Origin: Marinobacter subterrani
GTDB lineage: Bacteria; Pseudomonadota; Gammaproteobacteria; Pseudomonadales; Oleiphilaceae
Assembly: GCF_001045555.1 (NCBI RefSeq)
Contig: NZ_LFBU01000001.1
Coordinates: forward strand, 3,100,001 to 3,164,000
Length of the DNA stretch: 64,000 nt
Reading direction: 5' to 3'
The position numbers were made by a program, and so were the translations under genes. Below are positions 47,730-57,964 of this stretch, piece after piece; the stretch's first letter is position 1; the number at the start of each line of letters is the position of its first letter. The notes beneath the pieces were generated by a model. It did no database searches. It saw nothing but the letters and a program-made list of their open reading frames with translations, and was not told the origin of the DNA.

Positions 47730-50363
47730 CTAGGCAACAGTGCCTACGAATCGATGCTCATCGACCCCCAGAGTCACCTTTTTCACCGGCTCCCTCGCCG
47801 CCAGTTTCTCCAGCAACGCCAACGAAACCGGCGGCAACAGCTCACCTTCTATGATCGACTCAAGCATCCTTGCGCCGTTTTCACTTCTTGTCGCACGGCT
47901 GCGGATGGCTTCGATCAGGCCGTCCTGCAGTTCCACTTCGGTGTGGTAACGGGCCTTGATCTGGTCCGCCAGCCGCTGGAGTTTGTCGCCGACGATGCGG
48001 TTGAGGGTTTCCTCTCCCAGAGGCAGGTAGGGCACCACTTCCATCCTTGCCAGCAAGGCCGGTTTGAAGAAGTTGGCCAGTTCCGGATAGAGGGCTTCTT
48101 CCAGGCTGGCCGGGGACTCGGCGTGATTGACGATGGTCTGGTAGCCAAGGTTGGAGGTAAGGAAGAAGACGACGTTTTTGCAGTCGATCAGTCGGCCTTC
48201 GCCGTCAGCCAGTTCGCCCTTGTCGAACGCCTGGTAGAACAGGTTGAGGACTTCCGGATGGGCTTTTTCGACTTCGTCGAGCAGGACCACGGAGTAGGGT
48301 TTCTGGCGGATGGCTTCGGTGAGGATGCCGCCTTCACCGAACCCCACATAGCCCGGGGGCGAGCCGATCAGCCGGGAGACGGTGTGTTTCTCCTGGTATT
48401 CGGACATGTTGATGGTGGTGAGGAACTGACGACCGCCGTAAAGCAGTTCGGCCAGTTGCACCACGGTTTCGGTTTTACCGACGCCGCTGGGACCCACCAG
48501 CAGGAAAGCGCCCATCGGCCGGCCGGGCCTTCGAAGGTCGGCACGGGCGGTGAGCAGATGCTGGTGCAGGCAGTCGATGGCGCTGTCCTGGCCCTTGATG
48601 TGGGTCTGGAGGTACGCCGGCAAGTGGGTGATTTTTTCCAGTTCGTCGGTGGTCATGCGGTTGACCGGGATACCGGTCCAGTCGGCGATCACTTCCGCCA
48701 CCTGGCGGCCATCTACCCGGGCGTGCACCAGCGGTTCGTCGGACTGAAGTTTGGCCAGCTCCTGTTCAATGGCCGCCGCTTCGCTTTTCAGGTCCGGACG
48801 TTCTTCGTTGTCGGCTTCCGGGTCCAGGCCTTCAATGGCATCGGCATTTCTTTCACCGGCCAGCAACTGTTCACGCAGGGCCACCAGGCGGGTAACCAAT
48901 TCGCGCTGGTCGTTCCAGCTCTGTTCCAGTTCTGCGATCTCGTCTTTCAGCGCGGCGATGCGGACTGCCAGTTCGCTTTCCCGCTCGGTATCCACGGCCT
49001 GGCCGAGGGTGTGTTCGCGGCTAAGCAGGTTCTGCTCCATCGCCAGTTGGTGCAGCACGCTGCGCACGTGGCTCAGGCGCCGTGGTGGGGTACTCAGGTT
49101 CAGGCTCACCCGGGCGCAGGCGGTGTCCAGCACATCGATGGCTTTGTCCGGTAACTGGCGGCCAGCCAGATAGCGGGCGGACAGGTCGGCTGCGGCTTTC
49201 AGGGCGCTGTCGGCGATCAGTACCTCATGGGCTTTTTCGTAGACGGTGCGCAGGCCGCGGAGAATGTGGACGGCCTCGCCGGGGGTTGGCTCGTCCAGCG
49301 CCACCGGCTGGAAGCGACGGCTCAAGGCGGGGTCTTTTTCGAAGTACTTCTTGTATTCGCGCCAGGTGGTCGCCGCGATGGTGCGCAACTCGCCCCGGGC
49401 CAGGGCCGGTTTCAGCAGATTGGCGGCGTCGGATCCACCCTCGCTGTTGCCGGCACCGATCAGGGTGTGAGCTTCGTCGATAAACAGGATGACCGGCGTG
49501 GCGGACGACTTGACGGCTTCGATCACGCCTTTGAGGCGCTTCTCAAATTCACCTTTGACCGACGCACCGGCCTGCAATGCGCCCATGTCCAGCGTCCACA
49601 GTTCCACGCCGGCCAGGCGTTCCGGCACTTCACCGTTGACGATGCGCAGGGCCAGGCCTTCCACCACTGCGCTTTTGCCAACTCCGGCGTCACCGACCAC
49701 GATGGGGTTGTTCTTGCGGCGGCGGCAGAGGATATCGATCATCTGGTCGAGTTCGGCGTCCCGGCACACCACCGGGTCCAGCCTGCCTTCCCGTGCCAGT
49801 CTGGTGAAGTCGGTGGCATAGCGCCTGAGTGGATCCAGGTTGGTGTCCGCCAACGCCGGCTTCGGCTCACCCGGCTCCAGCTCCGGCCGTTCGGTGGACC
49901 CGGCGGTCAGGGTATCGAACTGGCGGCGCAACTGCTCCCGGTTGATGTCCCGGAGCGGCTGGCTGACCCGGGGCATCAGGTAACGGTCTGCGTTCAGCAG
50001 CAGGGCCAGAAACACCGCCCCGGAACGCAGTTGCCGGTGACCCAGTTCGGTGGATGCCAATAACCAGGCGTCCTGCAGCAGGTCGACCAGCAGCGGCGAA
50101 AACGATGGGTAGGGCTCCGCGGTCTGGGGCTCGCCGTTGAGGCTCTCGCCCACCAGGGGCTGAAATTGCTGGTAGTTGATGCCGGCATGCTCGAGAATCT
50201 GGCGCACGTCGGAAAACGGCGTTTCCAGCAGCTTGAACAGCAGGTGGGCCGGAGTGATTTCCGCACCCTGGCGGCTGATGCAAAGGGCCGCGGAGGCTTC
50301 CAGCCCCTGACGGCAGATGTCGTTGAGGCGCCCGATCAGCGCCGGCAGTTCTACCCGAATCAC
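47730..50363 (-). CDS. clpV: T6SS sheath-recycling ATPase ClpV (TssH)
   Basis: 877 residues. Clp N-domain, then two AAA+ modules: Walker [11 protein letters not shown] and [10 protein letters not shown], with Walker [10 protein letters not shown] and VVLLDEVEK. ClpV extracts contracted TssB/TssC sheaths. The start is GTG 50363 ([15 protein letters not shown]), with AAGGA eight bases upstream; the frame runs open to 50504 but that would overlap tssL and add an unrelated extension. Confidence 0.96.
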   Translation of the reverse strand: MIRVELPALIGRLNDICRQGLEASAALCISRQGAEITPAHLLFKLLETPFSDVRQILEHAGINYQQFQPLVGESLNGEPQTAEPYPSFSPLLVDLLQDAWLLASTELGHRQLRSGAVFLALLLNADRYLMPRVSQPLRDINREQLRRQFDTLTAGSTERPELEPGEPKPALADTNLDPLRRYATDFTRLAREGRLDPVVCRDAELDQMIDILCRRRKNNPIVVGDAGVGKSAVVEGLALRIVNGEVPERLAGVELWTLDMGALQAGASVKGEFEKRLKGVIEAVKSSATPVILFIDEAHTLIGAGNSEGGSDAANLLKPALARGELRTIAATTWREYKKYFEKDPALSRRFQPVALDEPTPGEAVHILRGLRTVYEKAHEVLIADSALKAAADLSARYLAGRQLPDKAIDVLDTACARVSLNLSTPPRRLSHVRSVLHQLAMEQNLLSREHTLGQAVDTERESELAVRIAALKDEIAELEQSWNDQRELVTRLVALREQLLAGERNADAIEGLDPEADNEERPDLKSEAAAIEQELAKLQSDEPLVHARVDGRQVAEVIADWTGIPVNRMTTDELEKITHLPAYLQTHIKGQDSAIDCLHQHLLTARADLRRPGRPMGAFLLVGPSGVGKTETVVQLAELLYGGRQFLTTINMSEYQEKHTVSRLIGSPPGYVGFGEGGILTEAIRQKPYSVVLLDEVEKAHPEVLNLFYQAFDKGELADGEGRLIDCKNVVFFLTSNLGYQTIVNHAESPASLEEALYPELANFFKPALLARMEVVPYLPLGEETLNRIVGDKLQRLADQIKARYHTEVELQDGLIEAIRSRATRSENGARMLESIIEGELLPPVSLALLEKLAAREPVKKVTLGVDEHRFVGTVA

Positions 50364-50373
50364 AGTGATATCC

Positions 50374-51201
50374 TTATTTAGGCAGTTGTTCCAGAACGCG
50401 GAGCACATCCCTGATGCGATCATCCAGCGCCATGTTGTAGAGGGTGTAGATTCCGGCCATGGCGGCGATGAACAGCCCACCAATGCCCCAGAGGGGCAGG
50501 CCATTGCGCAACCGGTTTCGGGCCGGTGTCACATTTGCCTGCGCGTCCGCCAGCATGGCTGGCTCCTGGTCCTCGCGCAGGGCCTTCAGAAGATCATGGA
50601 GCCCCCGCAGGATCTGCTCGTATTCGTCCCGGCCGTTGTCCATCACCTTGTAGCGTCCTTCGAAGCCCAGGCACAGGCACAGGTATATGAACGACAGCAT
50701 GTCCCGGTAGCGTTCCGGCTCCTTTTCCATGCGCGCCAGGATGGCAAATACCTTCTCACCGCCCCAGGTTTCGTTGTGAAAGCGGGACAGCAGGGAATGT
50801 TGGGACCAGACACTGTGGGCGCCCCAGTCGGTGCCCAGCACCGCTTCGTCAATGAATGCACAGAGCACGTAGCGGTAGGCCACCACCGTGGGCCGCTCAT
50901 AGCCCTGCTCCACCAGCTCCCGGTCGATGGCCGCCACGTCATCGACCACTCGCTCGTAGAGGTTCTCCACGTTCCGGAAATCCGCCAGCCGGCGTACCCG
51001 GATCACCAGTCCCAGCAGGGGTGTGGCGGCGTCGATGAGCCGGTTGTCCTCCAGCCCCCGAAGCTGGAACGGCTCATCGCCAAAATCCTGGCCAGGTGCT
51101 TCGCTCCGGCCGGCCTGACCGGCAAACATCAGTTCACTGAATGCACTGCTGCCGGCGTGCCTGCTGCCATTGGGTAAATCCATTACCTGTGCATCTGCCA
51201 T
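50374..51201 (-). CDS. tssL: T6SS inner-membrane protein TssL (DotU)
   Basis: 275 residues with the DotU cytoplasmic helical domain (YRYVLCAFIDEAVLGTDWG) and one C-terminal transmembrane helix (~240-260). No peptidoglycan-binding extension. Binds TssM in the membrane complex. AGGAG is eight bases before the ATG; three bases after tssK. Confidence 0.95.
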   Translation of the reverse strand: MADAQVMDLPNGSRHAGSSAFSELMFAGQAGRSEAPGQDFGDEPFQLRGLEDNRLIDAATPLLGLVIRVRRLADFRNVENLYERVVDDVAAIDRELVEQGYERPTVVAYRYVLCAFIDEAVLGTDWGAHSVWSQHSLLSRFHNETWGGEKVFAILARMEKEPERYRDMLSFIYLCLCLGFEGRYKVMDNGRDEYEQILRGLHDLLKALREDQEPAMLADAQANVTPARNRLRNGLPLWGIGGLFIAAMAGIYTLYNMALDDRIRDVLRVLEQLPK

Positions 51202-51204
51202 GAT

Positions 51205-52539
51205 CTAACTCCTGATTGCCCAGAACTGCATTTCCATGCCCGGGAAACTGCCGGCCACGTGGAAGGCAAAGCCGCTGGCATTGTCGAGCATCTGCCAGGC
51301 CTGGCTCTGGTCGTCGAGCCGAAAGTACACGAAGCCGGCGTGATACGGTAGCTGCCGGGGCGCCACCGGCAGTGCCGACAGCGGTATACCCGGCAATTGC
51401 AGGCTGATGAGATCCCGTATTTTCTCCACCGAGGCGACCTTGCACTGCTGGGTGAACTGCTTGCGCAGGTCGTCCAGGGGCATGTCCGCTTTCACCGCCA
51501 GGATGAACTCGGCGCCACGAATCAGTTGGCCGTCCTGTACCGGCGCCACCGTCAGGCCGTACTGGCGTTGCTGCAACTGAATGGCCAGTGCCCGTGGCTC
51601 CAGCACTGTGCTGAGCGACTGTCTCAGAACCTGCATCAGTGGCGTGAAGCAGTCTTCCGGCAAGTCATGGTCATAGGCGCCATACTCCCTTGGCAGGCGG
51701 CCCTCCTCGGTAAAGGTCACCAGTTCGCCGCACAGTTCCAGCAAGGCCTCGTAAAGCCGCTCCGGATGCAGTTGCCGCAGGCGGGCCAGGTGCAGGAACC
51801 TCGGATGGGCGCGGTTCAGCATCTGCAACAACATGAAGTCAGCCACGTCGGCAACGCCACCCTGCCCCGGTGCTCCAACGCGTTCAGCGATATTGCGCGC
51901 ACGTTCTCGCATCAATCCGGCCATTTCACCGACAAACCGCTGCAAACGCGGCGCCGACCGCACGCTCAGCATGGTCGGCATGAAGTTCGGGTCCATCACC
52001 AGACTGCCGTCCGGGCGCTTCTCCAGAATCCGCCCGATGGCCAGTGCCGCATAGGCGCTGCGGTCGTCCCGCTCCAGCATCAGGCGGGGAGCCACCCGGG
52101 CCACATCAATGGTATGGGCATCGCCATCCACCGAATGCAGATCGCGGATCTCTGTGCTCTGGGCCCGAAACCGGCCGGCCACCGGGGCCTCCGGCCACTC
52201 CACCTCAGCCAGGCTGTCGCTGCCCAGGGGCAGGGCCAGGTAGACCACCTGGTTGGCCACCGAGGCATCGGCAATTTCCAGGGGCTCCGGCATCGCATCG
52301 TCCTGGGGCAGGTTGAAGCGGGTGCCGTCCGGAAACAGGCCCGTGGCCCGCACAAGGCCCACGCGACCGAAACTCAGGTACTCGGCGTTCAGCTCCAGAT
52401 CGCTGAAACCATAGAGGAAATCGGAGACCGCCAGGGCCCGCTCGTTAATCTGGTGCTCCAGATATCTCTGCTGTTGCTGGAAGTGCTGGGGCTTGATGAA
52501 CAGGCCGTCACTCCAGACCACTCGATTGGTTACCGCCAT
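51205..52539 (-). CDS. tssK: T6SS baseplate protein TssK
   Basis: 444 residues of the TssK family (VVWSDGLFIKPQHFQQQQRYLE at the start is typical). TssK trimers connect the baseplate wedges to the membrane complex. Its ATG shares one base with the tssJ stop codon (TGATG). Confidence 0.95.
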   Translation of the reverse strand: MAVTNRVVWSDGLFIKPQHFQQQQRYLEHQINERALAVSDFLYGFSDLELNAEYLSFGRVGLVRATGLFPDGTRFNLPQDDAMPEPLEIADASVANQVVYLALPLGSDSLAEVEWPEAPVAGRFRAQSTEIRDLHSVDGDAHTIDVARVAPRLMLERDDRSAYAALAIGRILEKRPDGSLVMDPNFMPTMLSVRSAPRLQRFVGEMAGLMRERARNIAERVGAPGQGGVADVADFMLLQMLNRAHPRFLHLARLRQLHPERLYEALLELCGELVTFTEEGRLPREYGAYDHDLPEDCFTPLMQVLRQSLSTVLEPRALAIQLQQRQYGLTVAPVQDGQLIRGAEFILAVKADMPLDDLRKQFTQQCKVASVEKIRDLISLQLPGIPLSALPVAPRQLPYHAGFVYFRLDDQSQAWQMLDNASGFAFHVAGSFPGMEMQFWAIRS

Positions 52540-53072
52540 CAGGTGTCATCCGAATGCTTGAGTTGAACTTCCCGCGCCCGCAGATTGACCAGCAGGTTGT
52601 AGTCGCCGCCGATGGGATCAACCTTCACCACCTTTTTCCACTGGGACAGGTTCGGGTAGGCATAGAAGGCAATTACGCCGATAAACCGGGTGTCCGCGCT
52701 GATTTCAAACGGTTCGATAAACTTGAACTGGCCGGGCACCAGGGAATAATCACTGTGATCCACGTAGTTCTGGCCCAGTGCCTCCTCCAGGTTATTCAGT
52801 AACTGGTCGAAATCGCCCGCCATCAGCAGCGAACTGTCGCGCATCTCAATCACCTGGAAAGCGATCGGCGTGGGCGCCAGGGATTCGTTGGGGTTCACAT
52901 CCGGCTCCGCGACCATGGTCAGCCCCACCCGGCTGGGCAGATCCTCGGGGTAGCCCACGGGAATATCGGGGTCCCAGAGCACCTTGGCGGTTTTGGTCAC
53001 CGCGTTGTATGGCGTGCTGCATCCGGCAAGCACAAGTACGATAGCCAGCAAGCTCCATTTGCAGGTCTTCAC
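52539..53072 (-). CDS. tssJ: T6SS outer-membrane lipoprotein TssJ
   Basis: 177 residues with a lipoprotein signal (LVLAGCS, lipidated Cys18) and the SciN/TssJ beta-sandwich. It fixes TssM to the outer membrane. The GTG start overlaps the stop of the FHA gene by four bases (GTGA). Confidence 0.94.
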   Translation of the reverse strand: MKTCKWSLLAIVLVLAGCSTPYNAVTKTAKVLWDPDIPVGYPEDLPSRVGLTMVAEPDVNPNESLAPTPIAFQVIEMRDSSLLMAGDFDQLLNNLEEALGQNYVDHSDYSLVPGQFKFIEPFEISADTRFIGVIAFYAYPNLSQWKKVVKVDPIGGDYNLLVNLRAREVQLKHSDDT

Positions 53073-54379
53073 AACAGATTCTCCCTTTGTAGTTGGCGCA
53101 GGTGTTGGTCGTAAGCCTGGTCGAACACCTCCTGGAACAGGCGCTCGAAACCCTGTTGACGACTGGAATTCAGTTCCCGGTAGTAATGCTGGTACATGTC
53201 CCAGGCCCAGCGGCCTTCATCCTCATGCTGCTGGAGGCCCCGGCGATAGCCGTGAAAACGGCGCAGCAGGGCGTCCGGAGAAAACGCGTGCAGGATGGCT
53301 TCCAGGGCTTCGCGGATGGCGGCCCGGGTGGCCAGTTGATGGTGGTTCAGGCTCTGGAGGCTCTCCCGCACGGCCGCCGGGGCAGACAGGTGCACCGGGC
53401 TGCGTTCGCTGGCGAACAGCGTTTGTACCGTCTGTTGATAATCATCCCCCAGGCGCAACGGGTTGTCCTCAATGGGCTGCAAACGGGTGCGCAGGGCCTG
53501 ATGCCGGCTGTCCTCACCCTGGTGCAGCGCCAGCAGGCCTTCCACCGTAGCCTTCAGGGTCTGCCCTGCTTCCTCCAGAAACACCTTCATGTCGTCGCTG
53601 TCCGCAAACGCCAGTTCAGTCGCCATGCCCCGCATCAACGGGGCGCCGCTGATGTGCGTGCGGCTCTGGTCCGGGCTGGCCGCCCGGTGGACAGCGCCGG
53701 TTCGTGACTCAGACATCCTGTTCCGTTCTCCCTGTTTGACCGGCAGACCCACCGCAACATCACGGTTGTCCCGGTATTCATCGGTTACGTCCGCCTCGGC
53801 GGCAAACCAGGACGATTCACTCGCCATCAGCGCCTTCTCCTCGCATGTGTTCCCCGGGTTGGCAGTCGGCCACAGGGACATCGGATCGTCACTGACCACT
53901 TCCCCGGCGGCCGGCGCCAGCCCCTCCAGGGGTTCCGCGGCGGCGATGCCCAGCTCCCTGGCCCGATCAAGAGCCCCCTCGGGCACGTCCACAAGGCTGC
54001 GGTCATCGGCGGCAGCCTCTTCCAGCGGTAACTCCGGCGGCGCCTCCGTCAGTTCGGCACGGATGCGCAAGCGGCCAATACTGACGGTATCGCCATGGTT
54101 CAGGCGGGCCCGGCGCCCCCGGCCCACAGGCTGACTGGCACTGTTGATAAAGGTCCTGCCACTGCGATCGATCAGGCAGAACCCGCCGTCCAGGAACCGG
54201 ATTTCGGCGTGTCCGGCAACCGCGCCGGTGCGCTGTGCCGACAGACGCCAGGTATCGTTGGCGGCGGTACCGATGGAACCGCCCCTCGGCCCGAAACGGT
54301 GCTCGACACGTTCGCCACCCCGGGTAGTGGTCGGGTTGGTTACCGTCAGCTTCAGGCTGACTGCTGATTGCTCATCCAT
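53069..54379 (-). CDS. T6SS-associated FHA-domain protein (TagH)
   Basis: 436 residues. An N-terminal FHA domain (RLSAQRTGAVAGHAEIRFL, then RTFINSASQPVG) that would bind phosphothreonine, a variable acidic linker (~130-250) and a C-terminal TagH-type helical domain. FHA proteins take part in post-translational control of T6SS assembly, though no PpkA/PppA kinase-phosphatase pair is in the window. AGGA upstream of the ATG. Confidence 0.92.
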   Translation of the reverse strand: MDEQSAVSLKLTVTNPTTTRGGERVEHRFGPRGGSIGTAANDTWRLSAQRTGAVAGHAEIRFLDGGFCLIDRSGRTFINSASQPVGRGRRARLNHGDTVSIGRLRIRAELTEAPPELPLEEAAADDRSLVDVPEGALDRARELGIAAAEPLEGLAPAAGEVVSDDPMSLWPTANPGNTCEEKALMASESSWFAAEADVTDEYRDNRDVAVGLPVKQGERNRMSESRTGAVHRAASPDQSRTHISGAPLMRGMATELAFADSDDMKVFLEEAGQTLKATVEGLLALHQGEDSRHQALRTRLQPIEDNPLRLGDDYQQTVQTLFASERSPVHLSAPAAVRESLQSLNHHQLATRAAIREALEAILHAFSPDALLRRFHGYRRGLQQHEDEGRWAWDMYQHYYRELNSSRQQGFERLFQEVFDQAYDQHLRQLQRENLL

Positions 54380-54396
54380 ACTGGGTCCTGCCCTGT

Positions 54397-55413
54397 TTAC
54401 CGGCGAATCTGAAGTCTGACCGCTGGGCGGTGACGGGCCTTGCCGGGCGTTACAAAAGAATTCCAGCCCAACCGGACATCCTCACCCAACCGCATGGGCC
54501 GGATGTCCTTCGGGCGCATCTGCAGCTCCAGGTCGTAGGCCAGTTGTTCCCGGGTGGTGAACTCCACCAGTTTGACCAGGCGCTGGTGATCCCGGCCATT
54601 GGGCAGAAAATCGGCAAAACGCCGGCGGCTGAGATTGCGCAGGCGCAGGATAAACTTGCCGCTGCGATCACGAATGGTGGAGCCGACCAGCGTGTCGTTA
54701 CCCAGGCTGGCATTGGACCGGCCCAGGCGGGTTTGCTGATCATCGGCAATGCGGACCTTGCGCAGCACCCATTGTTCGATGCTGACATCGTCCAGGTCGA
54801 AGCAGTGGCAGACGATGCCACTGACCACCTCCGGCGACCGGCTGCGGCCCGCCATCAGCCCCGCGTAGGCCAGCATTTTCGACCAGTTCACCGGCGTGGC
54901 TTCCCGGAGCCGGTTGTCGCCCAGACCAACCAGCGCAAACACCAGCTCGGAAAACCCGTCGGAGGCGCCAGGCTGGAAACGCACGTAGTAACGGTACTTG
55001 CGCCATGCCCGGTGAAACAGGGTTACCAGCCGGTGGTTGAAGAAATCGAGAAAGTGACGGCGGATGCCCAGATTCTGGCCCGCTTCCCAGGCCAGATCCT
55101 CCAGGTAATAGCCTGGCAGCGGCGACTGGGAACCGTGTAGTCCCAGGAAGCTGACTTCCATCTGGTAGGGCGCATGTTCGTGCTCCGGCGACAGGGCCGA
55201 AACCACGTCGCTACCCGGGAATCCCAGGCCGGCCGAGGCAGAGAAGCGTATACGCTCCTGGCGGGGCTGATCATCACGGTTCCGCTCGAGATCATCCCCA
55301 TGATGCCGGTGAATCAGGTCCACCAGCTGGAAAAAACTGTATCGCCGTGCATTGCCCAGGACGGGTTGCAGCTCGGCTACATCAGCGGCTGCTGACCTTG
55401 CTGTAACGTCCAT
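54397..55413 (-). CDS. tssG: T6SS baseplate protein TssG
   Basis: 338 residues of the TssG family (RYSFFQLVDLIHR; EVSFLGLHGSQSPLPGYYLEDL). With TssF, TssE and TssK it forms the baseplate wedge. It overlaps the end of tssF by 37 bases. Confidence 0.95.
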   Translation of the reverse strand: MDVTARSAAADVAELQPVLGNARRYSFFQLVDLIHRHHGDDLERNRDDQPRQERIRFSASAGLGFPGSDVVSALSPEHEHAPYQMEVSFLGLHGSQSPLPGYYLEDLAWEAGQNLGIRRHFLDFFNHRLVTLFHRAWRKYRYYVRFQPGASDGFSELVFALVGLGDNRLREATPVNWSKMLAYAGLMAGRSRSPEVVSGIVCHCFDLDDVSIEQWVLRKVRIADDQQTRLGRSNASLGNDTLVGSTIRDRSGKFILRLRNLSRRRFADFLPNGRDHQRLVKLVEFTTREQLAYDLELQMRPKDIRPMRLGEDVRLGWNSFVTPGKARHRPAVRLQIRR

Positions 55414-57149
55414 GTGTAGCGTTCCTGATTGTCGGTATTCACCACTTCCAGTTGGTGAAATGCATTGATACTTGCATAAAGTGCAAAGAACTGGCTCAGA
55501 ACCGTACCGAACAGGTAGAGATCGCCCTCCGAGGCGAACGCCTGCTGGTCCAGCTTCAGCACGGAGCGGATGCCTCTCACCGGCAGCCCTTTCACCATCC
55601 GGTCCACCGGGTTCGTCTCGATGCCGGTGATGCCGGCCATCCGTTTCTGGGACACCCGCTCGGCCTGGCGATCCACCAGGGCCCGGAAATCATAGACTCG
55701 CAGCACCGTTCGCAGGGCATCCACGTCCAGCATCGACAGGTAGTTGAGGGACAGATTCGAGATCAGTGTCCACAGCAGGCTGCCGTCCAGTGTCGGCCGC
55801 AGGGTCGCGGTCGGCCGGGTAATATTGCTGAAGGTAGCGAAGGCTGGTGTGCTCTCGGTGGCCATGCAGATTTCGCCCACCGCCAGTTGGCTTGGCAACT
55901 GCCGGTTAGTGCAGGTCAGTGTCAGGGAAATCGCTTCCTGCCGGCTCAGGCACTCGGATTCGTCACCCCGGACAAACGACATGTAATGATCAAATCCGTC
56001 ACCGCGCACGCTGTCCCGCGCCCGAACCCGGTAGTACAGGGCGGTGCGCCCGCGGTCCCGTTCCACCTCATGCTGAAAACTCTCGAAGGCGGTGTAGATG
56101 CGGGGCTCTCCGCGGCCGGACCGACCCTCCAGCCAACCTTCCACCTGCTCGATGCTGAATACCTCGTAGTGGTCCGGCGAGCGGCTGGATGGTGAAATCC
56201 GGTACTCGGTCTGGCGGCCGTTCAGGTCCACCGGCTCGCCTTCGTGGGTAAACAGGTTCACCGCCGGGGTGCAGTAGAGTTGGAAATTGTCTTCCCGCAC
56301 TTTCGCATCCGGCGGCAATATCCGGCTGAAATGAAAACGCAGGCTGATTTCGTCCGCCTGCACCGCCGGCAGTCGCCGCGCCAGGCCGTGGATGTCCACG
56401 AAACGAAAGGCCTCGGGGAAGCTGAGATACTCCTGCAGGATGCGATACCCCGGATAAGCATTCTTGGGGTACGGCAGCAGCGCTTCGTCATTGCCGAAGC
56501 CTACCGGCTGCAACAGTGAGGCTGGCAGGCGGTATACGGATTCGCCAACCACTAGTTCAACCCGTTCCAGGTAATGGTTTAACCACAGGAACAGGGTTTC
56601 GGAAACATGACTCTCGCCTCCGAGGTAAAACCGCAGACTATCCATACCCAAAGTCGACAAGGGCTGATCGGTATGCAGCGCAAGGTCCACGGTGACAGAC
56701 GATACTTCGCGTGAGTGTTCGGCATGGGCCGCCGCAACGCTGACCGGAAACACGTCGACCGCCCGACAGGTCCGGAACCGGCATTGGGTCTGGCGCGTGG
56801 CGTCACCCAATGGCCGGCTTTTGATTTCAGTGTGCCGCTCTACCCGCTGGCCTTCACTGATGGCGTGCACCTGCGGATCAAAGCGCATGATGGTGCAACT
56901 GGGCACCGGGCGCAGGTAATTGGGCCACAGCATGTTCAGCAGCGAGTGGGTAATCTCCGGAAACTCGTCTTCGACCTTTTCGCGGAGCTTGCCGGTCAGG
57001 AAGGCAAAGCCTTCCAGTAGCCGCTCCACGTCCGGATCGGTGCTCTGCTCGGAGAGGAACCGGGTCAACTGTGGATGGGCATCGGCGAATTCCCGGCCCT
57101 GGAGCCTGAGAAAGCTAAGCTCGTCCCTGTAAAATCGATTTAACTTCAT
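55377..57149 (-). CDS. tssF: T6SS baseplate protein TssF
   Basis: 590 residues of the TssF family. I start at ATG 57149 (MKLNRFYRDELSFLRLQ), the family's usual N-terminus, even though the frame is open to 57407 through a repeat-filled region. A decayed copy of its first ~95 codons lies at 29181-29440. The ribosome binding site is weak (AAGGTG). Confidence 0.95.
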   Translation of the reverse strand: MKLNRFYRDELSFLRLQGREFADAHPQLTRFLSEQSTDPDVERLLEGFAFLTGKLREKVEDEFPEITHSLLNMLWPNYLRPVPSCTIMRFDPQVHAISEGQRVERHTEIKSRPLGDATRQTQCRFRTCRAVDVFPVSVAAAHAEHSREVSSVTVDLALHTDQPLSTLGMDSLRFYLGGESHVSETLFLWLNHYLERVELVVGESVYRLPASLLQPVGFGNDEALLPYPKNAYPGYRILQEYLSFPEAFRFVDIHGLARRLPAVQADEISLRFHFSRILPPDAKVREDNFQLYCTPAVNLFTHEGEPVDLNGRQTEYRISPSSRSPDHYEVFSIEQVEGWLEGRSGRGEPRIYTAFESFQHEVERDRGRTALYYRVRARDSVRGDGFDHYMSFVRGDESECLSRQEAISLTLTCTNRQLPSQLAVGEICMATESTPAFATFSNITRPTATLRPTLDGSLLWTLISNLSLNYLSMLDVDALRTVLRVYDFRALVDRQAERVSQKRMAGITGIETNPVDRMVKGLPVRGIRSVLKLDQQAFASEGDLYLFGTVLSQFFALYASINAFHQLEVVNTDNQERYTWTLQQGQQPLM

Positions 57150-57184
57150 CGTTACTGCACCTTGTCTGGCTCCGAGCAGGGGCG

Positions 57185-57358
57185 TGGTTGGTCTTTCCAA
57201 AAGACGCTTCGAGCCCCCGCAAGCGGGTCCGGCCAGCAATCGCAGATTGCTGTCGTTCGGCTGTCGCATGAAGCGTTGCTTCATACCGCTCGGCCTCACC
57301 CATGGGACGCTTGGGCTCTGCCATCCATGGCTCCGCCCACTTTTGGAAAGACCAACCA
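57185..57358. repeat. inverted-repeat element between tssE and tssF
   Basis: Perfect 19-bp inverted repeats (57185-57203 and 57340-57358) around 136 bases, sharing the TTTCCAAAA arm core and the internal CCATCCATGGCTCCGC with the element at 47608. The decayed tssE-tssF copy has the flanking bases (CTCCGAGCAG and CTCTCATCCTTG) without the element, which looks like an unoccupied site. Confidence 0.82.
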
Positions 57359-57418
57359 CACCCCCGCTCTCATCCTTGCCTTCAAAACAATCCGGAGCAA
57401 ATACCACTCAGGTTTGCC

Positions 57419-57508
57419 GGAGGGGGTGGGGATGCTTTTCTGGCGGGAAAAAGATGTCTGAGCGAAGCGAGCTGTTTTTCCCAGAAGAAAAGTGTCGCCA
57501 CCCCCTCC
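57419..57508. repeat. long imperfect hairpin after tssE
   Basis: Arms of about 37 bases (57419-57456 with 57471-57508, outer 11 bp perfect) with a 14-base loop. Lies just past the tssE stop on the minus strand, so it may reduce read-through or stabilise the upstream mRNA and help set the tssBCE to tssF ratio. Confidence 0.65.
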
Positions 57509-57520
57509 TATCCCTGCTGT

Positions 57521-57961
57521 CTAAATCACGCGGTAATACCGCTTGTCATCCAGTACCAAATCTATGGTTGTTTTATCGTCTTTGTCACTGACGTTCAGAT
57601 AGACCGTCACCTGAAACCGCAACTGCAGCGGGTCGGGTCCCTGGGGCAGATTAACCACATCCACCCGCTTCACCCTGGGCTCGAACTTCTCGATGCACTG
57701 CCGTATCGCGCCGCGGATCTGAACACTCAGGTCGTGGGTGCCGAGCGTGGCGTCGTTGAAATCCAGCAGGCCCAAGTCCGGTACGCTGGCACTGTTGCCC
57801 GGATGGGCATTCAGCAGGCGGACCAGGTGGCGCTTGATGGATTCAACAACGTGGCTAACCTCTCCCATGCTGTCGCCAGCCGGCGCGGCTGCCTGTTCCA
57901 GGCGTTCGAACAGGCTGCCGGTGCCGGCCTGCAATCCGTCGCTGGCCGGGTGATGGAACAC
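57521..57961 (-). CDS. tssE: T6SS baseplate protein TssE
   Basis: 146 residues, gp25-like lysozyme-fold baseplate protein (GLLDFNDATLGTHDLSVQIRGAIRQ; IEKFEPRVKRVDV). Starts at GTG 57961, four bases after the tssC stop, with AAGGA overlapping the end of tssC. Confidence 0.95.
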   Translation of the reverse strand: MFHHPASDGLQAGTGSLFERLEQAAAPAGDSMGEVSHVVESIKRHLVRLLNAHPGNSASVPDLGLLDFNDATLGTHDLSVQIRGAIRQCIEKFEPRVKRVDVVNLPQGPDPLQLRFQVTVYLNVSDKDDKTTIDLVLDDKRYYRVI

Positions 57962-57964
57962 GGA

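Larger units (their letters stand above)
57150..57520. other. 371-bp tssE-tssF gap filled with hairpins
   Basis: An unusually long gap inside the operon. It contains the inverted-repeat element 57185-57358 and a long imperfect hairpin 57419-57508. The matching gap in the decayed copy (29441-29525) is 85 bases and lacks both, so this region has grown by insertion. Confidence 0.8.

Noticed and set aside
47313..49154. 613-codon plus-strand frame opposite clpV and the activator gene
   Set aside because: Spans two genes and an inverted repeat in antisense; no recognisable domains.
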